From NCBI GenBank assembly GCA_900319835.1, contig ONPY01000044.1, forward strand, positions 1-26,427: a DNA stretch of 26,427 nucleotides. Direction: 5' to 3'. The translations under genes were made by a program, and so were the position numbers. The notes below the pieces were generated by a model. That model had not been told where the DNA came from and ran no database searches. It saw only the letters and a program-made list of their open reading frames with translations. This document shows positions 1-6,693 of the stretch, one piece after another (positions within the stretch are counted from its first letter, which is position 1; the number at the start of each line of letters is the position of its first letter). This DNA is from an uncultured Eubacteriales bacterium (GTDB taxonomy: Bacteria; Bacillota_A; Clostridia; Oscillospirales; Oscillospiraceae).

Positions 1-465
1 ATGTACCGCGGCAAGCTCTTTTCTCTTCAGACTCACCAGGCGCTCCGACTCCACCGAGAGGACCGCGCCCTCCCCGGTGTGCCAAAGGAAGCTGCGGCGC
101 AGGGTGCCGGCGCGCAGATCCAGCGTCCGCCGGTGCTCCCGCACGTCGGAGACGCCCAGATCCAGCCGCTCGTCCCCGGCAAAGAGCACCAGGCTCTTGG
201 CGTCCATGACGTTGCAGATGGTCTCGTGGTTTTTGGCGTAGCCGTAGGCCTTTTCGCCGTAGACGATGGGTTCGGTGTCGAACACGCCGTTGAGAAAGCT
301 GCCCTGGATGGTCTCCGCGCCGGCGGCGCTCCCCTCCTCCAGGTTGCCGCGCAGGCCGATGAAGCCGTTGGCCAGGGCGAACACCGACTCGTTCTCCCGC
401 AGGGTTTTCGGGTCAAAGCCAGCCTCGGTGACCTCCCAGGGGGCATAGGCGAATTTCGGTTCCAT
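1..465 (-). CDS. GH65 family glycoside phosphorylase, N-terminal part (truncated by window edge)
   Basis: An open frame of 155 codons runs from ATG at 465 off the left edge. The start is set by a GGGAGGAA ribosome binding site just upstream. The N-terminus carries ENESVFALANGFIGLRGN, then a segment with SFLNGVFD and YGEKAYGY, which are typical of the N-terminal beta-sandwich of glycoside hydrolase family 65. Family members (maltose, kojibiose, trehalose and nigerose phosphorylases, about 750-790 residues) split a glucosyl disaccharide with phosphate into glucose and beta-glucose 1-phosphate. The catalytic barrel is outside the window, so the sugar specificity cannot be told. The gene starts 11 bases after pgmB, whose product converts beta-glucose 1-phosphate, which supports phosphorolysis rather than hydrolysis. 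Cytoplasmic location is expected because no signal peptide is seen. Confidence 0.9.
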   Translation of the reverse strand, partial: MEPKFAYAPWEVTEAGFDPKTLRENESVFALANGFIGLRGNLEEGSAAGAETIQGSFLNGVFDTEPIVYGEKAYGYAKNHETICNVMDAKSLVLFAGDERLDLGVSDVREHRRTLDLRAGTLRRSFLWHTGEGAVLSVESERLVSLKRKELAAVH

Positions 466-476
466 GTGTTCCTCCC

Positions 477-1115
477 TCAGTCCACGCAGTCCAGCAGCTC
501 GGAAAAGTTCTTGAGACTGTATTCGGCAAGGCCGCTTCCCGCCGCGTCACCGACAGCGGCGGCGTCCATCCCGGCGGCATGCGCGGCCTGAACGCCGGCC
601 ACCGCGTCCTCCACCACCAGGCAGTCCTTCGGCTCCAGTCCCAGATACTCCGCGGCCTTCAGGAAGACCTCGGGATCCGGCTTGGAGCGGGTGATGTTGG
701 TGCCGTCGGAGATCTTGTCAAAGTAATCCCCCAGGCCGATGCGGCTCAAAATGAACTTCGTGTTCTTGCTGGAGGAGCCGATGCCCAGCAGCAGGCCCTT
801 TGCCCGCAGGGCATCCAGGGTTGTCTTCACCTCGTTCGAGAGATCCGCTGGGCTCATCTGCTTTAACAGCTCCCGGTAGGTGTTGTTCTTCTCCTCAGCG
901 GCGGCGAGCTTTTCCTCCTCGGTGAGTGTGCCGTCGTAGCGCTCCAGCACGATCTCCAGACTCGCCATGCGGCTGACGCCCCGGAGGCGGTTGTTGATGG
1001 TCTCGTCAAAGTAAGCGCCCAGGCGGTCGGCCAGGGCCTTCCACGCCAGGTAGTGGTAGTGGTCGGTGGAGCAGATCACACCGTCCAGGTCGAAGATGAT
1101 CCCTTTATATTTCAT
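477..1115 (-). CDS. pgmB: Beta-phosphoglucomutase
   Basis: This is a 212-residue HAD-superfamily protein, close to the usual size of about 220. It converts beta-glucose 1-phosphate to glucose 6-phosphate. The N-terminal FDLDGVICSTDHYHYLAW holds the nucleophile D9 and acid/base D11, and the DHYHYLAW continuation is typical of beta-phosphoglucomutase. Further motifs are LRGVSRMASL in the cap, LGIGSSSKN (motif II), SKPDPEVF (motif III) and VVEDAVAGVQAA (motif IV). A ribosome binding site AAAGGAGAAG precedes the ATG. It is the first gene of a two-gene unit with the GH65 phosphorylase that follows by 11 bases, so the two would feed a disaccharide into glycolysis with one ATP saved. A plausible promoter lies at about 1160-1188. 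Function is inferred from motifs and context and is secure. Confidence 0.95.
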   Translation of the reverse strand: MKYKGIIFDLDGVICSTDHYHYLAWKALADRLGAYFDETINNRLRGVSRMASLEIVLERYDGTLTEEEKLAAAEEKNNTYRELLKQMSPADLSNEVKTTLDALRAKGLLLGIGSSSKNTKFILSRIGLGDYFDKISDGTNITRSKPDPEVFLKAAEYLGLEPKDCLVVEDAVAGVQAAHAAGMDAAAVGDAAGSGLAEYSLKNFSELLDCVD

Positions 1116-1159
1116 GGCTGCTTCTCCTTTTTGTTTTTCCTTGGGTGCATAATAAATTT

Positions 1160-1188
1160 ATTATACCATACCACCAGCCCGGTCGTAA
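1160..1188 (-). promoter_or_regulatory. Promoter of the pgmB-GH65 unit
   Basis: On the minus strand a perfect TATAAT (1165-1160) is preceded by TGG, giving an extended -10 (TGnTATAAT). The -35 region at 1188-1183 (TTACGA, spacer 17) is weak, as often found with an extended -10. Transcription would begin near 1153, giving a leader of about 35 bases before pgmB. Confidence 0.6.
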
Positions 1189-1189
1189 A

Positions 1190-1460
1190 GAGAGGGCCCG
1201 GCAAAACCGGGCTCCTAAGAAATACGATTGAGCGTCAGCGTTATGCGGGCGCACCGCCCACGCCTCACTGCTTTAGCGGCGACCCCGGTTTCTCCTTTAG
1301 GTTCCCCGCTTTTGCGTGGAGTCCAGAGGACACTTCCTCTGGTCGCCTTTCTTTGGCGTGCAAGAACCATTTCTTTCCACGAGAGGAAAGAAATGGTTCT
1401 TGGTTTGTGCAGGTCAGTTCCTGCAGACGCATGAGATTGATAAAAGCAGACGCTGCTCCT
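1190..1460. other. Intergenic stretch with several inverted repeats
   Basis: No convincing gene is seen between pgmB and the minus-strand dehydrogenase. The stretch holds a GC-rich inverted repeat near 1194-1213 (GGCCCGG, loop CAAAA, CCGGGCT), an 8-bp hairpin at 1323-1342 (CCAGAGGA, loop CACT), a long hairpin at 1361-1402, and a small AGCAG-CGT-CTGCT stem near 1443-1456 that on the minus strand is followed by TTTT and could act as a terminator for the dehydrogenase gene. Confidence 0.5.
1361..1402. repeat. Perfect 18-bp inverted repeat with 6-base loop
   Basis: The arms 1361-1378 and 1385-1402 are exactly complementary (left arm starts CAAGAACC, ends TTTCC) around the loop ACGAGA. There is no U-run on either strand, so it is not a standard terminator. 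It lies about 60 bases past the stop of the dehydrogenase gene and may stabilise or process that transcript, or be a copy of a dispersed repeat. The surrounding CTTTCTTTGG text resembles repeated intergenic DNA known to me from Oscillospiraceae, which I cannot verify here. Confidence 0.6.
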
Positions 1461-2699
1461 TTATTCAAACTCCAGCACGCGCTTCATGCGCACCAGAGTC
1501 AGGCGGTTGCGGATGGCCGCGGAGATGTCCAGCATCTCGTCGGCCAGGGCCGGGTCGATGCCGATGTGCTCCGGCAGGTATTTGCAGCCGCAGTCGGAGT
1601 AGAGCTTCTCCATCTCCTCCACGGAGGGCAGGGCGTCCAGCATGGCCTTGATCTCGTCCCAGTGGTCCACGATGTTCTGGGGATCGAAGGTGCCCAGCAC
1701 GTCGTGCTCGTTTTCCTTCAGGATGCCGGGGGCCAGGCGCTCGCCGAACTTCTCGAGCACCCATGCCTCGGTCAGAGGGGTAAAGGGCTTGGCCTTGGGC
1801 TTCATGCCGGCCAGCTTGTGGTACTCCTTGATGCACTGGAAGGTGCCAACGCCCACGCACTCGCCGTGGATGCCCTCGGCCTTCTCAAAGCGCGGGGGGT
1901 GCATCTCCACCAGGTGGGCCATCAGGTGCTCGGCGCCGGAGGCCGCGCGGGAGTGGTCCAGCAGCTGCATGGTCAGTCCGCTCTCCATCTGGGCCATGGT
2001 CATGGCCTCATGGTCGGCAACGCCCGTGGCCGCGTACTGGTCCGCCGCGTCGCGCATGAGCTTCAGGGCATGCTCGGCCAGCTCCGCCACCACGGGGCAG
2101 AAGTACTCCCCGTCCACCAGATGGGAGATGCGCCAGTCGGCCAGGGAGATGTACTTGGCGAGGATGTCGTTGATGCCGCTGGCGATCAGGCGCTTGGGCG
2201 CGCCGCCGATGATGCCGAGATCCGCCACCACCAGTACAGGGGCGCACATGGGGGTGGACTTCTTCTGGCCGTTGATGATGGCCGAGCAGATGTTGGCGGT
2301 AAAGCCGTCCGAGGAGGCCAGCGTCGGCACCGCGACAAAGGGGATGCCGAGCTTGTAGGCCGGGTAGCGTCCGAAGTCCATGATGGTGCCGGCGCCGACG
2401 GCCACGAGCACCTCGGGCTTGTCCAGCTGCTCCATCATCTTTTCGATCTGCACGTCCTCAGCCCGCAGGCCGTTGGGGTCCAGGACGATGTTCTGGTCGG
2501 CTTTCACATGCCGGCCTTCGGTCAGCTTCCAGGTGATCTCATCGTAGACCACGGTGCGGCGTCCGGTCAGCCCCAGCTCCTCCATGTACTCCTCAAAACG
2601 GGAGAGGGCGTTGTCCTCCACGACCACCTTTTTCGTCTCCAGGGTGTGCTCCCGGCCGCAGACGCAGAGGCCGGCGTATCTGGCGCAATCCATAATCAT
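1461..2699 (-). CDS. egsA: sn-Glycerol-1-phosphate dehydrogenase-like enzyme (AraM/EgsA type)
   Basis: This iron-containing-alcohol-dehydrogenase-fold protein of 412 residues probably interconverts dihydroxyacetone phosphate and sn-glycerol 1-phosphate with NAD(P)H. The start chosen is ATG at 2699, nine bases after GGAGG; the frame stays open further upstream but across the predicted promoter. Visible motifs are the nucleotide-binding GAGTIMDFGRY (about 102-112), VPTLASSDGFTAN, the metal ligand D178 in GINDILAKY, and metal-ligand histidines near H258/H262 (AEHLMAH) and H278 (EGIHGECVG). Archaea use the reaction for lipid backbones; Bacillus AraM makes glycerol 1-phosphate in a bacterium. Glycerol dehydrogenase or another family polyol dehydrogenase is the alternative. 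It appears monocistronic. Confidence 0.82.
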   Translation of the reverse strand: MIMDCARYAGLCVCGREHTLETKKVVVEDNALSRFEEYMEELGLTGRRTVVYDEITWKLTEGRHVKADQNIVLDPNGLRAEDVQIEKMMEQLDKPEVLVAVGAGTIMDFGRYPAYKLGIPFVAVPTLASSDGFTANICSAIINGQKKSTPMCAPVLVVADLGIIGGAPKRLIASGINDILAKYISLADWRISHLVDGEYFCPVVAELAEHALKLMRDAADQYAATGVADHEAMTMAQMESGLTMQLLDHSRAASGAEHLMAHLVEMHPPRFEKAEGIHGECVGVGTFQCIKEYHKLAGMKPKAKPFTPLTEAWVLEKFGERLAPGILKENEHDVLGTFDPQNIVDHWDEIKAMLDALPSVEEMEKLYSDCGCKYLPEHIGIDPALADEMLDISAAIRNRLTLVRMKRVLEFE

Positions 2700-2748
2700 G
2701 GCGTTGTTCCTCCGTATTTCGGCTGTTATGCCGATTTTTTCCGCATCT

Positions 2749-2777
2749 ATGATACGGGACAGCGGCGGAAAAGTCAA
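2749..2777 (-). promoter_or_regulatory. Promoter of the glycerol-1-phosphate dehydrogenase gene
   Basis: The minus strand shows TTGACT (2777-2772), a 17-base spacer and TATCAT (2754-2749), a close match to a housekeeping sigma promoter. The leader contains a small TCGGC-ATAACA-GCCGA hairpin just before the ribosome binding site, which might affect translation. Confidence 0.75.
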
Positions 2778-2899
2778 CCGCAAGCCGCCGGAATTTGGCA
2801 GAAAGCCAGGGCTTTCCCCTTTTCTTTTGTCATGTTTTCACAACATCGTCACGCTCGATTTGTGATTTTTGGCGGATTGCCAAAAAATTTATCAGCTTC

Positions 2900-2928
2900 T
2901 TGACATCGACACATTGCGGTGCTAAAGT
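2900..2928 (+). promoter_or_regulatory. Promoter of the small membrane protein gene
   Basis: A perfect TTGACA (2900-2905), a 17-base spacer and TAAAGT (2923-2928) form a strong candidate housekeeping promoter. The start site would fall near 2935, about 24 bases before the ATG. It is divergent from the dehydrogenase promoter. A short stem (TTTTTGGC-GGATT-GCCAAAAA) at 2866-2886 lies just upstream. Confidence 0.75.
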
Positions 2929-2958
2929 GATACCACTTTTAGAAAGGAGACGCAGACG

Positions 2959-3219
2959 ATGTTTGGACGTTTCAATCGTTTCAACACCATGGGCTCGAAC
3001 GGCAACGGTTCCGAGTCTGCTTCTCGCTGCGCCTCTTTCAACTTCATTCTGCTTGTGATCGACGCTGTGCTTGCAGTGTCGATTTTTGTTTGCGCGGAGA
3101 TTCTGGGCCTTGCTGTATCCGTTCTGCTGGGCGTATCCATCCTGGTGATCGCGATTATTCTGTGCGGCCTGCTTCTTATTGAACCCTCGCAGACACGACC
3201 GAGCCTGTCAGCGGCTTGA
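2959..3219 (+). CDS. Small two-helix membrane protein of unknown function
   Basis: The frame encodes 86 residues and follows a good ribosome binding site (AGAAAGGAG) and a strong promoter. The first 25 residues are polar, rich in Asn, Ser, Gly and Arg (RFNRFNTMGSNGNGSES). Two hydrophobic segments follow at about 27-46 and 48-75, then a short polar tail ending PSLSAA. The segments are long enough to form a helical hairpin in the membrane. I do not recognise a family. It stands alone: own promoter upstream and own terminator 15 bases after the stop, which argues that it is a real, separately expressed gene. A role as a small integral membrane regulator or stress peptide would be a guess. Confidence 0.72.
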   Translation: MFGRFNRFNTMGSNGNGSESASRCASFNFILLVIDAVLAVSIFVCAEILGLAVSVLLGVSILVIAIILCGLLLIEPSQTRPSLSAA

Positions 3220-3233
3220 TTCAATCGGATTGA

Positions 3234-3269
3234 ATCGGCCCCGACCAGATCGGTCGGGGCCGATTTTTT
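3234..3269 (+). terminator. Rho-independent terminator of the small membrane protein gene
   Basis: A perfect 13-bp stem (ATCGGCCCCGACC at 3234-3246 with its complement at 3252-3264) with a five-base loop is followed directly by a run of T, the standard intrinsic terminator form. It separates this gene from the liv operon. Confidence 0.93.
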
Positions 3270-3356
3270 GCTCACCGCCCCCCTGTTTGATCCGGCATCG
3301 GACATGCCGCTTCAATATAAATCTGTCGATTCAAAAAATGAAAAGGAGAAAACACA

Positions 3357-4559
3357 ATGAAGAAAGTACTCGCATTCGCACTGGCTGTCGTCATGGTATT
3401 TGCACTGGCAGCCTGCGGCGGCTCCTCCACCAGCGCCCCCGCCGCCACCCAGGCCCCCGCGGCCGCCCCTGCTGCTGAGGCCGCTCCCGCCGCCGACGCT
3501 GCCTTCAAGCTCGGCTCCCAGGGCCCCCTGACCGGCGGCGCCGCCATCTACGGCAACGCTGTCATGAACGCCATCGCCATCGCCGTTGACGAGGTCAACG
3601 CCATGGACGGCGTCCACTTCGAGTTCATGGCTCAGGACGACGAGGCCGACTCCGGCGACAAGGCCGTCAACGCCTACAACGCTCTGATGGACTGGGGCAT
3701 GCAGGTCATGGCCGGCACCGTCACCTCCGGCTCCGGCATCACCGTCTCCGCCCAGGCCTACTCCGACCGTCTGTTCATGCTGACCCCCTCCGGCTCCTCC
3801 GCTGACCTGACCGCCGGCAAGGACAACGCCTTCCAGGTCTGCTTCACCGACCCCAACCAGGGCGTCGCCTCCGCTGACTACATGGCCCAGCACTTTGCCG
3901 ACGCCAAGGTCGCCGTCATCTACCGCAACGACGACGCCTACTCCCAGGGCATCCACGACACCTTCGTCTCCGAGGCCGCTGCCAAGGGCATCGAGGTCGT
4001 CTATGAGGGCGGCTTTGTCGACGGCACCGCCGACTTCTCCGTCTACCTGACCGCCGCCAAGGACGCCGGCGCCGACATGCTCTTCCTCCCCATCTACTAC
4101 CAGCCCGCCTCCGTCATCCTCACCCAGGCCGACCAGATGGGCTACAAGCCCACCGTCTTCGGTGTGGACGGCATGGACGGCATCCTGGGCCAGGAGAACT
4201 TTGACACCGCTCTGGCCGAGGGCGTGTTCCTGCTGACCCCGTTCGCCGCTGACGCCGACGACGCCCGCACCCAGGCCTTTGTCGCCGAGTATCAGAAGCG
4301 CTACGGCGAGACCCCCAACCAGTTCGCCGCTGACGGCTACGACGCCGTTTACATCCTGAAGGCCGCTCTCGAGGCCGCCGGCTGCACCCCCGACATGAGC
4401 GCTGCCGACATCTGCGAGGCCCTCATCCAGGTCATGCCCAACATCACCGTTGACGGCGTGACCGGCCAGGGCATGACCTGGGCCTCCAACGGCGAGGTCT
4501 CCAAGGCCCCCATGGCCGTCGTCATCAAGGACGGCGCCTACGTCACCCCCGAGTTCTAA
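3357..4559 (+). CDS. livK: Branched-chain amino acid ABC transporter, substrate-binding lipoprotein
   Basis: This 400-residue protein starts with a lipoprotein signal peptide ending LALAAC, so C20 would be lipidated and anchor it outside the membrane. A low-complexity Ala/Pro linker covers about residues 22-48. The mature part (from FKLGSQGPLTGGAAIYG) is a type I periplasmic-binding fold of the Leu/Ile/Val family; AINEVNA-like IAVDEVNAMDG, MAGTVTSGSG and FVAEYQKRYGETPNQFAADGYDAVYIL are typical. It captures the substrate for the LivHM permease encoded next; the true ligand could also be another amino acid or short amide. The ribosome binding site is AAAAGGAGAAA. Codon use is strongly biased to C-ending codons (GCC, GTC, AAC, CTG), suggesting high expression. 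A stem-loop follows at 4597. Confidence 0.95.
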   Translation: MKKVLAFALAVVMVFALAACGGSSTSAPAATQAPAAAPAAEAAPAADAAFKLGSQGPLTGGAAIYGNAVMNAIAIAVDEVNAMDGVHFEFMAQDDEADSGDKAVNAYNALMDWGMQVMAGTVTSGSGITVSAQAYSDRLFMLTPSGSSADLTAGKDNAFQVCFTDPNQGVASADYMAQHFADAKVAVIYRNDDAYSQGIHDTFVSEAAAKGIEVVYEGGFVDGTADFSVYLTAAKDAGADMLFLPIYYQPASVILTQADQMGYKPTVFGVDGMDGILGQENFDTALAEGVFLLTPFAADADDARTQAFVAEYQKRYGETPNQFAADGYDAVYILKAALEAAGCTPDMSAADICEALIQVMPNITVDGVTGQGMTWASNGEVSKAPMAVVIKDGAYVTPEF

Positions 4560-4596
4560 GTCTCGGTTTCTGACGCAAACACAAGCGAATATCCCG

Positions 4597-4625
4597 GCTG
4601 TCGGGGGCAAACTGCCCCCGGCAGC
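4597..4625 (+). promoter_or_regulatory. Stem-loop between livK and livH
   Basis: A 13-bp GC-rich stem with one G-U pair (GCTGTCGGGGGCA, loop AAC, TGCCCCCGGCAGC) lies 38 bases after the livK stop. It lacks a T-run, so full termination is unlikely. In binding-protein operons such structures often protect the upstream message or attenuate read-through, giving more binding protein than permease; that role is an inference here. Confidence 0.65.
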
Positions 4626-4721
4626 TATGGCCGTCTTTTCTGCTCCGGAAAGGAGCGCAGCGCGTCCCGCTCCGCGCCGCTTTCTGGTGCAGAACATTCC
4701 GTATAGAGAGAGGTACAAGCT

Positions 4722-5600
4722 ATGAAGTTTCTGGCCTATCTGGTCAGCGGTATCAGTCTGGGCAGCATCTATGCCATCATCGCCCTGGGCTATACCATGG
4801 TCTACGGCATCGCAAAAATGCTGAACTTCGCCCACGGCGACGTCATCATGATCGGCGGCTATGTCTCGTTTCTGGCCTCCGTCAACCTGGGGCTTCCCCC
4901 GCTGGTATCGGTTGTGATCGCCATGGTCGCCTGCACGGTGCTCGGCATCGTCATCGAGGCGCTGGCGTACAAGCCGCTGCGCGCGGCCCCGTCGCTGGCC
5001 GTACTGATCACCGCCATCGGCGTCAGCTATTTTCTGCAGAACTCCGCCCTGCTGATTTTTGGTGCCAACCCCAAGGCCTACACCCCCGTGGTTTCCGGCA
5101 CCCTGCAGCTCTTTGACGGGCAGCTGTCCATCTCCTACGTCTCCATTCTGACCATCGTCTGCTGCATCGTCATCATGGTGGCCCTGACGCTCTTCACCGG
5201 CAAGACGAGAATGGGCAAGGCCATGCGCGCCTGCTCCGAGGACAAGGGTGCGGCCCAGCTCATGGGTATCAACGTCAACCGCACCATCTCCCTGACCTTC
5301 GCCATCGGCTCGTGTCTCGCGGCGGTCGCGGGCGCGCTGCTCTGTTCCTTCTCCCCCACCCTGATGCCCACCACCGGCTCCATGCCCGGCATCAAGGCCT
5401 TCACCGCCGCGGTGTTCGGCGGCATCGGCTCCATTCCCGGGGCCTTCCTGGGCGGCATCCTGCTGGGCGTGATCGAATCTCTCGCCAAGGCCTACATTTC
5501 CACCCAGCTTTCAAACTCCGTGGTGTTCGCGGTGCTGATCATCATCCTGCTGGTGCGTCCGGCGGGCCTGCTCGGCAAGCACACGCAGGAAAAGGTCTGA
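4722..5600 (+). CDS. livH: Branched-chain amino acid ABC transporter permease LivH
   Basis: This is a 292-residue integral membrane protein, the usual LivH length, with about eight hydrophobic segments. The N-terminus SGISLGSIYAIIALGYTMVYGIAKMLNFAHGD is diagnostic of the LivH permease. The cytoplasmic EAA-like coupling loop is seen around TRMGKAMRACSEDKGAAQLMGIN, and GIKAFTAAVFGGIGSIPGAFLGG and LVRPAGLLGK near the end are also family features. It pairs with LivM to form the membrane channel, energised by LivG and LivF. It follows livK after 162 bases holding a stem-loop, and precedes livM by 10 bases. The ribosome binding site is AGAGAGG. Confidence 0.95.
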   Translation: MKFLAYLVSGISLGSIYAIIALGYTMVYGIAKMLNFAHGDVIMIGGYVSFLASVNLGLPPLVSVVIAMVACTVLGIVIEALAYKPLRAAPSLAVLITAIGVSYFLQNSALLIFGANPKAYTPVVSGTLQLFDGQLSISYVSILTIVCCIVIMVALTLFTGKTRMGKAMRACSEDKGAAQLMGINVNRTISLTFAIGSCLAAVAGALLCSFSPTLMPTTGSMPGIKAFTAAVFGGIGSIPGAFLGGILLGVIESLAKAYISTQLSNSVVFAVLIIILLVRPAGLLGKHTQEKV

Positions 5601-5610
5601 GGTAACTGCC

Positions 5611-6693
5611 ATGAAGAACAAAGCCATTACCAGAAGCGCGCGCAGCGATCTGATCAACTACATCATGATCGGCGCCGCCTTCATTCTGATCACCGTGCTG
5701 AAAAACCACGGGGCGCTCAGCCGCTCCCAGCAGGGCCTGCTGGTGCCCATCTGCTGCTACATCGTCATGGCCATCTCCCTGAATCTGGTTGTGGGCATCC
5801 TGGGCGACCTGTCCCTGGGCCACGCGGGCTTTATGAGCGTGGGCGCCTTCACCGGCGTCATCACCGCCATGAGTCTGGCCACCGCCATTCCCTCCGCCCC
5901 CCTGCGCCTGGCCCTGGCCATGCTTGTCGGCGCCTTCTTCGCCGCCGTGGTAGGTGCGCTGGTGGGCATCCCGGTGCTGCGTCTCAACGGCGACTACCTG
6001 GCCATCGTGACGCTGGCCTTCGGCGAGATCCTCAAGGAGCTCATCACCTGCCTGATCGTAGGTGTGGACGGCCGCGGCCTGCACATCCTCTTCAATTTCA
6101 ACGGCGCCAAATCCGCCAACGACCTGAAACTGCTGGATGACGGCCGTGTCATCATCAAGGGCGCCCAGGGCGCCACCGGCACCCAGATGATCGCCACCTT
6201 CACCGCGGGCTTCATCCTCATCATGCTGACGCTTCTGATCGTGCAGAACCTGGTGCGCAGCCGTCACGGCCGCGCCATCATGGCCGTGCGCGACAACCGC
6301 ATTGCGGCCGAGTCCGTGGGCATCAACATCACCAAGTACAAGATGATGGCCTTTGTCACCTCCGCGGCTCTGGCGGGCGCGGCGGGCGCGCTGTTCGGGT
6401 TGAACTACTCCAACCTCGCCGCCACGAAGTTTGACTTCAACACCTCCATCCTGGTGCTGGTGTTCGTGGTGCTGGGCGGTCTCGGCAGCATCCGCGGCTC
6501 CATCATCGCCACCGTGGTGCTTTACATCCTGCCCGAGGTGCTGCGCGGCTTTGCCAATTACCGCATGCTCATCTACGCGGTGGTGCTGATCCTCGTGATG
6601 CTGACCACCAACAATCCCATTCTGCAGGGCTACTTCGCCCGCATCCGCGAGAGCTTCGGCAAGCGCAAGGACAAGGAGGTGCAGGACGCATGA
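5611..6693 (+). CDS. livM: Branched-chain amino acid ABC transporter permease LivM
   Basis: This 360-residue membrane protein is the partner of LivH. It has an N-terminal hydrophobic stretch followed by SLNLVVGILGDLSLGHAGFMSVGAF, a LivM hallmark, then LRLNGDYLAIVTLAFGEILKEL. The coupling loop appears at about RSRHGRAIMAVRDNRIAAESVGINITKYKMMAF, followed by GLGSIRGSIIATVVL. A polar insert of about 45 residues (near 150-190, VGVDGRGLHILFNFNG to GAQGATGTQ) separates two membrane segments and probably lies outside or in a loop. The C-terminus is highly charged (ESFGKRKDKEVQDA). Its stop overlaps the livG start by four bases (ATGA), indicating translational coupling. Confidence 0.95.
   Translation: MKNKAITRSARSDLINYIMIGAAFILITVLKNHGALSRSQQGLLVPICCYIVMAISLNLVVGILGDLSLGHAGFMSVGAFTGVITAMSLATAIPSAPLRLALAMLVGAFFAAVVGALVGIPVLRLNGDYLAIVTLAFGEILKELITCLIVGVDGRGLHILFNFNGAKSANDLKLLDDGRVIIKGAQGATGTQMIATFTAGFILIMLTLLIVQNLVRSRHGRAIMAVRDNRIAAESVGINITKYKMMAFVTSAALAGAAGALFGLNYSNLAATKFDFNTSILVLVFVVLGGLGSIRGSIIATVVLYILPEVLRGFANYRMLIYAVVLILVMLTTNNPILQGYFARIRESFGKRKDKEVQDA

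Noticed and set aside
1053..2903. Long plus-strand open frame of 616 codons over the dehydrogenase gene
   Set aside because: It is the antisense shadow of a clearly conserved minus-strand gene; its product is His/Gly/Val-rich with no recognisable domain and it has no ribosome binding site.
3312..4835. Minus-strand open frame of 507 codons across livK
   Set aside because: Gly/Val/Asp-rich low-complexity product caused by the strong C-ending codon bias of livK on the other strand.
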